Source: Microbispora rosea
GTDB taxonomy: Bacteria; Actinomycetota; Actinomycetes; Streptosporangiales; Streptosporangiaceae
Assembly: GCF_900156315.1 (NCBI RefSeq)
Contig: NZ_FTNI01000001.1
Location: 1 to 64,000 of the forward strand
Length of the DNA stretch: 64,000 bases
Reading direction: 5' to 3'
A program made the position numbers and the translations under genes. Positions 40,500 through 49,976 of the stretch are shown here, in pieces. The notes under the pieces are model-generated. The model saw nothing but the letters and a program-made list of their open reading frames with translations. It was not told where the DNA came from and did no database searches. Numbering within the stretch: the stretch's first letter is position 1; every line of letters starts with the position of its first letter.

Positions 40500-43250
40500 A
40501 TGCGAAGATTCGCAACCCTGCTCGTGGTCGCCGCCGTGGCCCTGGTCACGGCCGTGATCAGAATGAGCCCCGTGTCGGCCGTGGCCGCCGACCCCTACAC
40601 GTTCAAGAACGTGCAGATCCTCGGGGGCGGATTCGTTCCCGGGATCGTCTTCAGCCCCGCGCAGAAGGACCTCATCTACGCGCGCACCGACATCGGCGGC
40701 GCGTACCGCTGGAACCAGTCCTCCCAGACCTGGACGCCGCTGCTCGACTGGGTGGGGCAGTCCAACTGGGGCTACAACGGCGTGGCCAGCATCGTCCCCG
40801 ACCCGGTGGACGCCAACAAGGTGTACGCCGCCGTCGGCATGTACACCAACAGCTGGGACCCCAACAACGGCGCGATCCTGCGCTCGTCGAACAAGGGCGA
40901 CACCTGGCAGGTGAGCCCGCTGCCGTTCAAGCTGGGCGGCAACATGCCCGGCCGCGGCATGGGCGAGCGCCTCGCGGTGGACCCGAACAAGAACAGCGTC
41001 CTCTACTTCGGCGCGCCCAGCGGCAACGGCCTGTGGCGGAGCACCGACTCCGGCGCCAGCTGGTCGAAGGTGACGAACTTCCCGAACGTCGGCAACTACG
41101 TCGCCAGCCCCGGGGACGCCTACAACGGCGACAACCAGGGCGTCGTCTGGGTGACCTTCGACAAGCGCACCGGCACGTCGGGCAACGCCACGCAGACGAT
41201 CTACGTGGGCGTGGCCGACAAGAGCAACACGGTCTACCGCACCACCAACGGCGGCACCTCGTGGGAGCGGGTCGCGGGGCAGCCCACCGGCTACATCGCC
41301 CACAAGGGCGTGCTCGACACGGCCAACGGCTACCTCTACATCGCCACCAGCGACACCGGCGGCCCGTACGACGGCGCCAAGGGCGACGTGTGGCGCTATG
41401 CCACCGCCACCGGCGCCTGGACCCAGATCAGCCCGATCCCGTCCAGCAGCGGCGACGACTACTTCGGCTACAGCGGCCTGACGATCGACCGGCAGAATCC
41501 GAAGACCATCATGGTCGCCACCCAGGTCTCCTGGTGGCCCGACGCGATCTTCTTCAGGAGCACCGACAGCGGCGCGACCTGGACCCGCATCTGGGACTGG
41601 ACGTCCTACCCGAACCGCAGCTTCCGCTACAAGATGGACATCTCCGCCGCTCCGTGGCTCACCTTCGGGACCAACCCCCAGCCGCCGGAGGTCACGCCCA
41701 AGCTGGGCTGGATGAACGAGTCGGTGGAGATCGACCCGTTCGACTCCGACCGGATGATGTACGGCACCGGCGCGACGATCTACGGCACCACCGACCTCAC
41801 CAAGTGGGACTCGGGCGGCCAGTTCACGATCAAGCCGATGGTGAAGGGCCTGGAGGAGACCGCCGTACTCGACCTGATCAGCCCGCCGAGCGGCGCCCCG
41901 CTGGTCAGCGCGCTGGGCGACATCGGCGGCTTCCGGCACACCAACCTCGACGCCGTGCCGTCCATGATGTTCACCCAGCCCGTCTTCACCTCCACGACCT
42001 CGCTCGACTACGCCGAGACCAACCCGAGCGTGATGGTGCGGGCCGGCAACTTCACCGACTCCGACCGCCCGAACGACAGCCACGTGGCGTTCTCCACCGA
42101 CGGCGGCGCGAACTGGTTCCAGGGCACCGAGCCGGGCGGGATCAACAGCGGCGGCACGGTCGCCGCGGCGGCCGACGGCAGCCGCTTCGTCTGGGCGCCC
42201 GGCGACCCCGGCATCCAGGTCGTCTACTCCGTCGGCTACGGCAACAGCTGGAGCGCCTCCAGTGGCGTCCCGGCGGGCGCGATCGTCGAGTCCGACCGCG
42301 TGAACGCGCAGAAGTTCTACGCCTTCTCCGGCGGCAAGTTCTACGTGAGCACCAACGGCGGCGCGAGCTTCAGCGCCACCGCGGCGACCGGGCTGCCCAC
42401 CACCGGCGTGCACTTCAAGGCGCTGCCCGGCAAGGAGGGTGAGATCTGGCTGGCCGGCGAGGGCGGCCTGTGGCACTCCACCAACTCGGGCGCCTCGTTC
42501 ACCAAGCTGTCCAACGTCAGCAGCTCGATCAACGTCGGCTTCGGCAAGGCGGCGCCCGGCAAGACCTACCAGGCCCTCTACCTGGCCGGCACCGTGGACG
42601 GCGTGCAGGGCCTGTTCCGGTCCGACGACACCGGCGCGAGCTGGGTGCGCATCAACGACGACCAGCACCAGTACGGCAACATGGGCGAGGCCCTGACCGG
42701 CGACCCGCGCATCTACGGCCGGGTCTACCTCGGCACCAACGGCCGGGGCATCATCTACGGCGACCGCACCGGCGGGTCCTCCCCGTCGCCGTCGCCGTCC
42801 GCCTCGCCGTCGAAGTCGCCGTCCCCGAGCCCGTCCGCGTCGCCCTCGGCCTCGCCGTCGCCGTCGCCGTCCCCGAGTCCGTCGGCGTCGCCCTCGCGCA
42901 GCCCGTCCCCGAGCCCGTCGCCCTCGGCGAGCCCGTCGGGCGGCAAGGGGTGCTCGGCGACGTACAAGGTGGTCAACCAGTGGCCGGGCGGCTTCCAGGG
43001 CGAGGTCACGGTGAACAACACCGGCAGCGCCTCGATCAGCGGCTGGAGCGTCAAGTGGGCCTTCGCCAACGGCCAGACGGTCAGCCAGTCCTGGAACGGC
43101 ACGGTCAGCCAGTCCGGAGCGAACGTCACGGTCACCAACGTGAGCTACAACGGTTCGGTGGGCGCCGGGGCGTCCACCACGTTCGGGTTCCAGGCGAGCT
43201 GGAACGGCACCAACGCCGTCCCGTCGCCGGTGACCTGCACCGCCTCGTGA
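40500..43250 (+). CDS. Secreted xyloglucanase, GH74 with C-terminal CBM2
   Basis: 916 residues from ATG 40500 (GGAGGG upstream). Signal peptide to about residue 30 (SAVAA). The GH74 double beta-propeller carries the catalytic Asp64 (YARTDIGGAYRW) and the second acid in IDPFDSD (412/415). Repeated RSTDSGATW-type blade turns are visible throughout. A Pro-Ser linker (about 758-816) joins a family 2 carbohydrate-binding module (817-916) with Cys at both ends and Trp residues for crystalline cellulose. It cuts xyloglucan outside the cell. A LacI-type operator and a strong terminator frame it. Confidence 0.95.
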   Translation: MRRFATLLVVAAVALVTAVIRMSPVSAVAADPYTFKNVQILGGGFVPGIVFSPAQKDLIYARTDIGGAYRWNQSSQTWTPLLDWVGQSNWGYNGVASIVPDPVDANKVYAAVGMYTNSWDPNNGAILRSSNKGDTWQVSPLPFKLGGNMPGRGMGERLAVDPNKNSVLYFGAPSGNGLWRSTDSGASWSKVTNFPNVGNYVASPGDAYNGDNQGVVWVTFDKRTGTSGNATQTIYVGVADKSNTVYRTTNGGTSWERVAGQPTGYIAHKGVLDTANGYLYIATSDTGGPYDGAKGDVWRYATATGAWTQISPIPSSSGDDYFGYSGLTIDRQNPKTIMVATQVSWWPDAIFFRSTDSGATWTRIWDWTSYPNRSFRYKMDISAAPWLTFGTNPQPPEVTPKLGWMNESVEIDPFDSDRMMYGTGATIYGTTDLTKWDSGGQFTIKPMVKGLEETAVLDLISPPSGAPLVSALGDIGGFRHTNLDAVPSMMFTQPVFTSTTSLDYAETNPSVMVRAGNFTDSDRPNDSHVAFSTDGGANWFQGTEPGGINSGGTVAAAADGSRFVWAPGDPGIQVVYSVGYGNSWSASSGVPAGAIVESDRVNAQKFYAFSGGKFYVSTNGGASFSATAATGLPTTGVHFKALPGKEGEIWLAGEGGLWHSTNSGASFTKLSNVSSSINVGFGKAAPGKTYQALYLAGTVDGVQGLFRSDDTGASWVRINDDQHQYGNMGEALTGDPRIYGRVYLGTNGRGIIYGDRTGGSSPSPSPSASPSKSPSPSPSASPSASPSPSPSPSPSASPSRSPSPSPSPSASPSGGKGCSATYKVVNQWPGGFQGEVTVNNTGSASISGWSVKWAFANGQTVSQSWNGTVSQSGANVTVTNVSYNGSVGAGASTTFGFQASWNGTNAVPSPVTCTAS

Positions 43251-43264
43251 GATAGCACGACAAC

Positions 43265-43306
43265 GGCCGTACGGATGCGCCACCTCGGCGGCGCATCCGT
43301 ACGGCC
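43265..43306 (+). terminator. Strong terminator of the xyloglucanase gene
   Basis: GGCCGTACGGATGCGCC (43265-43281) pairs over 17 bp without mismatch with 43290-43306, loop of 8, then TCTTG. Confidence 0.8.
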
Positions 43307-43409
43307 TCTTGCCTGTCTCGACGAGAACGGCCTGGGTCTCCTCCGGGGTCCCGTCCCGTCCTCCGATTCATGACGCGGACACCAGAATGTCAACGTGAAG
43401 TAATGGTTC

Positions 43410-43979
43410 ATGTACAGCGAGTCACGTGCGTATGTGGACGAGTCCATGCGTCTCGAAGAGGGTCTTTACGTGTTGGCCGCTGTCGCCGTCCCTGTCGATC
43501 GTGCCGCTGAATACCGCGCGGTCCTGCGTGGCCTCCTACTGACCAAGCAGCCGCGGCTGCACTGGCGAGACGAAGACCGGAAACGGCGCCTGGCGATCGC
43601 GCGTGCCGTCGCAGCCCTGTCGCCGACCTTGAACATCGTGATCGGCGCCGGGCTCCTGCCTGCGAAGCAGAGGCGAGTTCGGCGTAAGTGCCTGGAGCGG
43701 CTGCTGTGGCAGTTGGCGTCCAATGACATACGGCACGTGGTCATGGAACGTAGGAACGCCGCAGGCGACAAAGAGGACCTTGACTTGGTCAACGCCCTTC
43801 GCGCTCGGCAAGCGCTGCCGCACGACATGCATGTTCAGTGGGGCGATCCTCTCGCGGAGGAACTCCTCTGGCTGCCCGATGTGGTCGCGGGAATAGTCGC
43901 CAGAGCGGAGGCGGGGGATGACTCGTTGTGGCGTCTGCTGCGCGGCGAGCGCATGACCGAGCGCGTGATCTGCGAATGA
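43410..43979 (+). CDS. DUF3800-like RNase H-fold protein
   Basis: 189 residues. Opens with YVDESMRLEEGLYVLAAVAV, the Asp-containing first strand of DUF3800 proteins, then LLLTKQPRLHWRDED. A central RRKCLERLLWQLA helix and a late LLWLPDVVAGIVARAE acidic segment follow. The fold is RNase H-like and some members sit in defence or mobile regions, but nuclease activity is unproven. It stands alone, with GC below the surrounding genes. Confidence 0.6.
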   Translation: MYSESRAYVDESMRLEEGLYVLAAVAVPVDRAAEYRAVLRGLLLTKQPRLHWRDEDRKRRLAIARAVAALSPTLNIVIGAGLLPAKQRRVRRKCLERLLWQLASNDIRHVVMERRNAAGDKEDLDLVNALRARQALPHDMHVQWGDPLAEELLWLPDVVAGIVARAEAGDDSLWRLLRGERMTERVICE

Positions 43980-44013
43980 TCGCGCATAACCGGGAATGAT
44001 CCCGAGAACGCGA

Positions 44014-44052
44014 AGCCCGGGTTCCCGTCAATTCCGGCGGTAAGCCCGGGCT
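44014..44052. terminator. Possible terminator
   Basis: AGCCCGGG (44014-44021) and CCCGGGCT (44045-44052), 8-bp stem with a 23-base loop, 35 bases after the DUF3800-like gene. Confidence 0.4.
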
Positions 44053-44226
44053 CACTTCCTCTCCCCCTCGCAGGGGGCGGCATCTGGAAGCATACCTGGG
44101 AAGACGGCTCCGCGCATCACCGTGAGTGACGTTCGCATGACCTGACGCAATGATCGAACCGTCCGCGAGCGACCCGACCGTTCTCAGCGGAAATTCGCGT
44201 GCGCCCCGAGGGCGGCCGGGTGTTGC

Positions 44227-44841
44227 ATGAATCCGATGATCGACGAACCGCTGGAACGACTGCGCGCCGCCGCCCGGCGCACGCGTGAACTCGCCCTCAA
44301 CCGGGCGGGCACCGGCCTGGGCCACGAGGACGCCGACGACGACGTCGGCACGATCGGCACGGACGGCGCCCTCGGATTCGACCCGTTTCCCCTGCTCGAA
44401 GCCCTCCACCGCCACGGCGTCCAGGCCGTGGTGATCGGGCAGGTCGCCGGCATCATGCACGGATCCGCCGAGCTGACCGGCGATCTGGATCTGCTCTGGG
44501 ACGGCGAACCGGTCCACGCCCCGGCCCTGGCGGCCGCCTTCATGTCCGTCGACGCCCGGCTCTCCGACGAAACGGGCGCCCCCATGGCGACTCATCCGGA
44601 TGCTCTGCTCCGCCCTAAAGTGCAGTTCACCGCGCCCGGAGCGAGCGGCGACTGCTGCACCCCCGCGCTTCCCTGGGGCGACCTGCGTGTCCGGGAGATC
44701 CTCGGCAGGGCGGTCACGGCACACGGCCCGGGCGGCCTGGAAGTCCACTACGTGTCCCGGGAGGACCTCATCCGGATGCGGCGGGCCATGGGCCGCCCCA
44801 AGGACCTCCGGCGAGCAGCCGAGCTCGACGGTCTCGCATGA
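44227..44841 (+). CDS. Nucleotidyltransferase-like protein
   Basis: 204 residues. The centre reads VQAVVIGQVAGIMHGSAELT, then GDLDLLW, which resembles the GG...R.T.DxD core of MNT/AbiEii-type nucleotidyltransferases, though the first Gly-Gly pair is GQ here. The C-terminal part ends LEVHYVSREDLIRMRRAMGR, usual for this group. It could modify a tRNA or protein, or be an antitoxin of the MNT kind. Activity is uncertain because of the altered loop. Confidence 0.6.
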   Translation: MNPMIDEPLERLRAAARRTRELALNRAGTGLGHEDADDDVGTIGTDGALGFDPFPLLEALHRHGVQAVVIGQVAGIMHGSAELTGDLDLLWDGEPVHAPALAAAFMSVDARLSDETGAPMATHPDALLRPKVQFTAPGASGDCCTPALPWGDLRVREILGRAVTAHGPGGLEVHYVSREDLIRMRRAMGRPKDLRRAAELDGLA

Positions 44842-44866
44842 GACGAGGTGAGACAGCAGACCGATC

Positions 44867-45132
44867 ATGGCTGACAGCGGATGCGAACTCGTCTGGGCGA
44901 CCACCACACACGTGAGGACCAGTGGTTCGGGCTCTGCTGGAAGACCCGGACCCTGGTGAACCGGGCGGGCGGACGCCCGTTCGCCTGGGTAGACGACGAG
45001 ATCACCGACGCCGACAGGGACTGGGTCTCCGCGCGCCATAGCGGTCGGGCTCTCCTTCACCGCGTGGAGTCATACAGGGGGCTCACCGACGAAGACTTCG
45101 CAGCCCTCGATCAATGGCTTCGAGCCTTGTGA
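44867..45132 (+). pseudogene. HAD-like gene broken by internal deletion
   Basis: ATG 44867 begins MADSGCELVWATT, the N-terminus of an actinomycete HAD-like protein, but after this codon run the frame is lost. From 44881, in another frame, the C-terminal half continues: EDQWFGLCWKTRTLV, GRPFAWVDDEITDADRDWV, then LLHRVESYRGLTDEDF. The ~50 residues normally between are missing. The downstream frame alone (83 residues) has no ribosome-binding site. The gene is therefore probably dead. Confidence 0.6.
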
Positions 45133-45239
45133 ATCACGCGGGATGCATTCGTTCGACCTGTCCGCACCGGCCCCGAAGCCAGGGCCGGAAAAGGGTTGGG
45201 CTGGGACGGCGCACAGGTGATCTATTGAAGCGGTGACGG

Positions 45240-46010
45240 GTGTCGGGTGAGTGGGGCGGGGCGGGATGGGACAGCCAGGCGCGGTTGGTCCGGGGGCGGT
45301 GGGTGGAGCGCCGTCCCAGGCGGCCGGAGGTGGCTGCGCGGCTGCTCATGGAGACCCGCCTGATGCCGTGGCTCGCGCGGCGGCTGCCGCTGCCCGTCCC
45401 GATCCCTCATGTCCTGCGGCAGGAGCCCTTGGTCGTACGGCATGAGATGGTCGCCGGTGAGCCGCTCGGGACTTTCGAAGCCGCGGGCGGCCGGACGCTG
45501 GGCGCGTTCCTGCGGGCCCTGCACGCGGTAGATCCCGCAGAGGCCGTACGGCGCGGTGTGCCGCCGCCGCGGGAAGTGCTGAGAGAGCGGGCGGCGACGG
45601 TGAAGGACTTCGGCGCCCGCGTCATACCGCTCCTGCCGGGCGACCGGCGAGACGTCGCTTCGGCGTTGCTGGACGCCGTGGCCGCGTTGCCCGCCCACGC
45701 TCTGGTCCATGGCGACCTGGGGCCCGAGCATGTGCTGATGTGGGACGGCACGGTGAGCGGCGTCATCGACTTCAGCGACGCGCACGTCGGTGACCCGGCG
45801 CTCGATCTGGCATGGGCGCTCCACGGCGCCCCGCCGGCGTTCGCCCGGGCCGTAGCGGCGGAGTACGGCGCCGCCCCGGAGCTCGCAGAACGGGCACTGC
45901 TGTGGCACCGGCTCGGCCCGTGGCACGAGGTCACGCACGGCCTCGACACCGGCGACCCGGACACGGCGGGCAGCGGTCTGGAGGGCATCCTCGCCCGCCT
46001 CCCGGCCTAA
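45240..46010 (+). CDS. Aminoglycoside phosphotransferase-like kinase
   Basis: 256 residues from GTG 45240. The kinase catalytic loop is ALVHGDLGPEHVL (HGD) and the metal site IDFSDAHVGDPALDLAWAL. The N-terminal lobe is short and opens WDSQARLVRGRWVERRPRRP with a probable ATP-facing strand. Members phosphorylate small molecules such as aminoglycosides, homoserine or choline; the substrate is not predictable. It is followed by a terminator. Confidence 0.85.
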   Translation: MSGEWGGAGWDSQARLVRGRWVERRPRRPEVAARLLMETRLMPWLARRLPLPVPIPHVLRQEPLVVRHEMVAGEPLGTFEAAGGRTLGAFLRALHAVDPAEAVRRGVPPPREVLRERAATVKDFGARVIPLLPGDRRDVASALLDAVAALPAHALVHGDLGPEHVLMWDGTVSGVIDFSDAHVGDPALDLAWALHGAPPAFARAVAAEYGAAPELAERALLWHRLGPWHEVTHGLDTGDPDTAGSGLEGILARLPA

Positions 46011-46061
46011 GCGGGCGGGCCGCGGGCGCCTTCGCGCCTGGGAGACCGTACGACCAGTGAG

Positions 46062-46111
46062 GAAGGGCCCTACGGATGTGACCTTCGACTGGTATCTCCG
46101 CAGGGCCCTTC
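46062..46111. terminator. Terminator hairpin before pta
   Basis: GAAGGGCCCT (46062-46071) pairs with AGGGCCCTTC (46102-46111), extended by ACGGA/TCCGC with one mismatch. It lies 50 bases after the kinase stop and 57 before pta. Confidence 0.55.
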
Positions 46112-46167
46112 GCATAGCCTTGCCTGGGCGGGCCGTCGGGCCGCGCCTGGACAGGGGTGACTGCGCG

Positions 46168-48225
46168 ATGGCGATCGGGGTTTACGTCGCGGCCGGCGAC
46201 GCGAGGAGCAACAAGGGCACGATCGCCCTCGGCATGATCGAACTGCTGACCCGCCAGGTGGGCACGGTCGGCGTGTTCCGGCCGGTCGTCCGGTCGGGCC
46301 GCGAGGACAGCCTGGTCAACACCGTGCGCAGCCGCTTCGGGATCGGCCTGCCGTACGCCATGTGCACCGGCGTCACCTACGAGGAGGTGCACGCCGACGA
46401 GGAGCGCGCGGCCGGGGAGATCCTGGCCCGCTACCGGGCGCTCGCCGGGCGGTGCGACGCGGTCGTGGTGATCGGCACCGACTACACCGACGTGGGCGCG
46501 CCCACCGAGTTCGTGTTCAACGCCGAGCTCGCCGCCAACCTGGGCACGCCGGTGATGAACGTGGTGACCGGGCTCGACCGCACCCCCGACGACATCGCCG
46601 CGGCCGTCGAGATGTCGCGCAAGGAGCTGGCCGAGCGGCACGCCACCGAGCTGGCGACGGTCGTCACGGGGGTCGTCCCCGGCCTGGTGGACGAGGTCGC
46701 CGCCCGCGTGCCCGCGTACGTCCTGCCGGAGGTGCGGCGGCTGTCCGCGCCGACGGTCAGCGACCTGATGGCCGCCTGCGACGGCGACCTGTTCATCGGT
46801 GACGCCGACCAGCTCGGCCGGGAGACGGGCGGGCTGATGATCGGCGCGATGTCGCTGCCGAACATCCTGGAGCGCCTCACCGAGGGCCTGGCGGTCGTCG
46901 TCCCCGCCGACCGGGCCGCCGCGCTGGTGCCGGGCCTGCTGGCCGCGCACAAGGCCCCCACGTTCCCCGCCCTGTCGGCGATCATCCTCAACGGCGGGCT
47001 GGAACTGCCCGACGCGGTGGTCCGCCTGCTGAAGGGCATGGACATCCGGCTGCCGATCATCACGACCGGCGGCGGCACGTTCGAGACCGCGACCAAGCTG
47101 TCGAAGGCCGAGGGCCGGTTCAGCCCCGACGCCAAGGGAAAGATCGACACCGCGCTCGGGGTCTTCGCCGAGCACGTCGACGGCGGGGCGCTGCTGCGCA
47201 GCCTGCAGGTCACCAAGGCCGCCGCGATCACTCCGCTCATGTTCGAGTACGACCTGCTGGACCGCGCCCGCGCCGACCGCAGGCACATCGTGCTGCCGGA
47301 GGGCGCCGAGCCGCGGATCCTGCGCGCCGCCGACAGCCTGCTGCGCCGGGGCGTCGCCGAGCTGACCCTGCTGGGCGACGAGCGGGAGATCCGGCTGGCG
47401 GCGGCCACGATGGGCCTGGCCGTCGACGGCGCCCGCGTGGTCAGCCCGTTCGACCCGGAGCTGCGCGAGCTGTTCGCCGAGGAGTACGCCCGGCTGCGCG
47501 CGCACAAGGGCGTGACGGCGGGGCAGGCCCGCGACATCGTCACCGACGTCTCCTACTTCGGCACGATGATGGTCCACCTCGGGCTTGCCGACGGCATGGT
47601 CTCGGGCGCCGCCCACACCACGGCCCACACGATCAGGCCCTCGTTCGAGATCATCAAGACCTCGCCGGGCGTCGGCGTGGTGTCGAGCGTGTTCTTCATG
47701 TGCCTGGCCGACCGGGTCCTGGTGTACGGCGACTGCGCCGTCGTCCCCGACCCCACGGCGGCCCAGCTCGCGGACATCGCGATCTCGTCGGCCGCCACGG
47801 CCGCCAGGTTCGGGGTCGAGCCGCGGGTGGCGATGCTGTCGTACTCGACCGGCGAGTCCGGCGCCGGGCCCGAGGTGGACAAGGTGCGCGAGGCCACCGC
47901 GCGGGTCCGCGAGCTGCGGCCGGACCTGCCCGTCGAGGGCCCGATCCAGTACGACGCCGCGGCCGAGCCGAGCGTGGCGCGGACCAAGATGCCTGGCAGC
48001 CCGGTGGCCGGCCGGGCGACGGTGTTCGTGGTGCCCGACCTCAACACGGGCAACAACCTCTACAAGGCCGTGCAGCGCAGCGCCGGCGCGGTCGCGATCG
48101 GGCCGGTCCTGCAGGGCCTGCGCAAGCCGGTCAACGATCTGTCCCGCGGCGCGACCGTGGGCGACATCGTCAACACCGTCGCGATCACGGCCATCCAGGC
48201 GCAGGCGCACAGGGAAGCACAGTGA
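46168..48225 (+). CDS. pta: Phosphate acetyltransferase
   Basis: 685 residues from ATG 46168. It has the long three-part form: an N-terminal P-loop-like BioD/DRTGG segment (VAAGDARSNKGTIALGM), a central DRTGG domain (GDLFIGDADQLGRETGGLMI), and the C-terminal catalytic Pta domain (IVLPEGAEPRILRAADSLL onward, with YSTGESGAGPEVDKV and VPDLNTGNNLYKA). It interconverts acetyl-CoA and acetyl phosphate. Its stop lies inside the first unit of a 29-bp tandem repeat that leads to ackA. Confidence 0.95.
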   Translation: MAIGVYVAAGDARSNKGTIALGMIELLTRQVGTVGVFRPVVRSGREDSLVNTVRSRFGIGLPYAMCTGVTYEEVHADEERAAGEILARYRALAGRCDAVVVIGTDYTDVGAPTEFVFNAELAANLGTPVMNVVTGLDRTPDDIAAAVEMSRKELAERHATELATVVTGVVPGLVDEVAARVPAYVLPEVRRLSAPTVSDLMAACDGDLFIGDADQLGRETGGLMIGAMSLPNILERLTEGLAVVVPADRAAALVPGLLAAHKAPTFPALSAIILNGGLELPDAVVRLLKGMDIRLPIITTGGGTFETATKLSKAEGRFSPDAKGKIDTALGVFAEHVDGGALLRSLQVTKAAAITPLMFEYDLLDRARADRRHIVLPEGAEPRILRAADSLLRRGVAELTLLGDEREIRLAAATMGLAVDGARVVSPFDPELRELFAEEYARLRAHKGVTAGQARDIVTDVSYFGTMMVHLGLADGMVSGAAHTTAHTIRPSFEIIKTSPGVGVVSSVFFMCLADRVLVYGDCAVVPDPTAAQLADIAISSAATAARFGVEPRVAMLSYSTGESGAGPEVDKVREATARVRELRPDLPVEGPIQYDAAAEPSVARTKMPGSPVAGRATVFVVPDLNTGNNLYKAVQRSAGAVAIGPVLQGLRKPVNDLSRGATVGDIVNTVAITAIQAQAHREAQ

Positions 48226-48311
48226 GCGCGCACGCGTGACGGGAAGCACAGTGAGCGCGCACGCGCGAGGAAAAGTACGGTGAGCGCGCAGGCGCGGGAG
48301 GAGACACAGTG
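48213..48311. repeat. 29-bp tandem repeat between pta and ackA
   Basis: Units share ACAGTGAGCGCGCACGCG, with GTG at 48222, 48251, 48280 and 48309, spaced exactly 29 bases. The first unit contains the pta stop, the last is the ackA start. Stop TGA therefore appears in all three frames. Confidence 0.85.
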
Positions 48312-49487
48312 AGCGGGCAGGTCCTCGTCCTGAACACGGGGTCGTCGTCCATCAAGTACCGCCTCATCGACATGGGGGCGCGGCGGGCCGTGGCCGGTGG
48401 GCTGATCGAGCGCATCGGCGAGGACGAGAGCGTGCTCACCCACGACGGCGTACGGACCGAGCGCCGGGTGGCCGACCACGAGGAGGGGCTGAAGGCGGTG
48501 CTCGCGGCCTTCGCCGAGCACGGGCCGCCCCTCGACGGCGTGACCGCCGTGGGCCATCGGGTCGTCCACGGGGGCAGCCGGTTCGTCACGCCCGTGCTGA
48601 TCGACGACGAGGTCGAGCGAGCCATCGAGGAGATGGCGCCGCTGGCGCCGCTGCACAACCCGGCGAACCTGGAGGGGATCCGGGTCGCCCGGCGGGCCTT
48701 TCCCGGTCTGCCGCACGTCGCGGTCTTCGACACCGCCTACCACGGCACGATCCCGCCCCACGCGCACACCTATGCCGTCCCCCGCGAGTGGACCCGCAAG
48801 CTCGGTGTCCGCCGCTACGGTTTCCACGGCACCTCCACGGCGTACGTCTCCCGCCGGGCGGCCGCGCTGCTCGGCCGGCCGTACGACGAGGTGAACTCGA
48901 TCGTGCTGCATCTCGGCAACGGCGCGAGCGCGACGGCGGTGCGGGGCGGGCGCAGCGTGGACACCTCGATGGGCATCACCCCGCTCGCCGGGCTGGTGAT
49001 GGGCACCCGCTCCGGGGACGTCGACCCGGCTCTGGGCGCCTACCTCGGCCGGGTCGCCGGCATGGACCTCGCCGGTGTCGACGCGGCGCTCAACAAGGAG
49101 AGCGGCCTGCTCGGCATGTGCGGCGTCAACGACATGCGGGAGGTCTGGCGGCTGGCCGACTCGGGCGACGAGGACGCCCGCCTCGCGCTCGACGTCTACG
49201 GCTACCGCGTGCGGGCCTACATCGGCGCCTACTACGCGGCGCTCGGCCACGTGGACGCCCTCGTCTTCACGGGCGGGGTGGGGGAGAACAGCCCTCGTGT
49301 CCGCGCGCTCGCGACGACGGGGCTCACCAGGCTCGGCATCGAGATCGATCCCGATCGCAACACCGCCGAGTCGGCGGAGGCCAGGGTGGTCTCCCCGGAG
49401 GGCGCCGAGGTGACGGTGCTGGTGGTGCCCACCAACGAGGAACTGGAGATCGCCGAGCAGACCGCCGCCTGCCTCGGGGACGCGTGA
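48309..49487 (+). CDS. ackA: Acetate kinase
   Basis: 392 residues from GTG 48309. N-terminal VLVLNTGSSSIKYRL phosphate-binding strand, VFDTAYHGTIPPHAHTYAVP active-site segment, GTRSGDVDPAL and a late FTGGVGENSPRVR motif are all family signatures. It makes ATP and acetate from acetyl phosphate, or the reverse for acetate uptake. It is second in a pta-ackA operon, with GGAGG in the repeat unit before it as ribosome-binding site. Confidence 0.96.
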   Translation: MSGQVLVLNTGSSSIKYRLIDMGARRAVAGGLIERIGEDESVLTHDGVRTERRVADHEEGLKAVLAAFAEHGPPLDGVTAVGHRVVHGGSRFVTPVLIDDEVERAIEEMAPLAPLHNPANLEGIRVARRAFPGLPHVAVFDTAYHGTIPPHAHTYAVPREWTRKLGVRRYGFHGTSTAYVSRRAAALLGRPYDEVNSIVLHLGNGASATAVRGGRSVDTSMGITPLAGLVMGTRSGDVDPALGAYLGRVAGMDLAGVDAALNKESGLLGMCGVNDMREVWRLADSGDEDARLALDVYGYRVRAYIGAYYAALGHVDALVFTGGVGENSPRVRALATTGLTRLGIEIDPDRNTAESAEARVVSPEGAEVTVLVVPTNEELEIAEQTAACLGDA

Positions 49488-49535
49488 ACCCGCCGGTCGC
49501 CGCCACGGTCGCGTGCTGGCTATCGTGGGCAGCGA

Positions 49536-49973
49536 ATGGGGGTGAGCCGTGTGGCGACGGCTGAGGACAGTCGTACGGGTGAACACGAGGGGACTACCGA
49601 TCCGCCGGGCTGGCTCGACCGGATCCGTGCGACTCCGGCGGGCCGGTTGACGCTGCGGATCGTCATCGGTGTGGTCGGCGCCGCGCTCGTGATCACCGGC
49701 CTGATCATGGTGCCGTTCCCGGGGCCGGGCTGGCTGGTGGTCTTCGCCGGGCTCGCCGTGCTGGCCACGGAGTTCACCTGGGCGTCCCGGCTGCTGGCGT
49801 TCGCCAAGGACAAGGTCAGGGCGGCGACCGGCTGGCTGAAGCGGCAGAACTGGTTCGTCCGCATCGTCGCGAGCGCGCTCACCCTGCTCTGCGCCGGGGC
49901 CATCATCTGGGTGTCGGTCCGGCTGACCTTCGGCGTCGACCTGATCCAGGAGGCCCGCGAGCTCCTCGGCTGA
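49536..49973 (+). CDS. TIGR02611 membrane protein (PGPGW family)
   Basis: 145 residues. Two N-terminal-half hydrophobic stretches (IVIGVVGAALVITGLIMVPF, then WLVVFAGLAVLATEF) surround the PFPGPGW signature, and a third helix lies near the end (ALTLLCAGAIIWVSV). ATG 49536; GTG 49551 is an alternative. Function unknown, common across actinomycetes. Confidence 0.88.
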   Translation: MGVSRVATAEDSRTGEHEGTTDPPGWLDRIRATPAGRLTLRIVIGVVGAALVITGLIMVPFPGPGWLVVFAGLAVLATEFTWASRLLAFAKDKVRAATGWLKRQNWFVRIVASALTLLCAGAIIWVSVRLTFGVDLIQEARELLG

Positions 49974-49976
49974 CCG

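Noticed and set aside
39471-43283. Very long minus-strand frame opposite the xyloglucanase
   Set aside because: Antisense open frame caused by high GC; only its 3' part (patatin, to 40298) is a real gene.
45931-48249. Minus-strand frame covering pta
   Set aside because: Shadow of pta in high-GC DNA; no motif and no ribosome-binding site.
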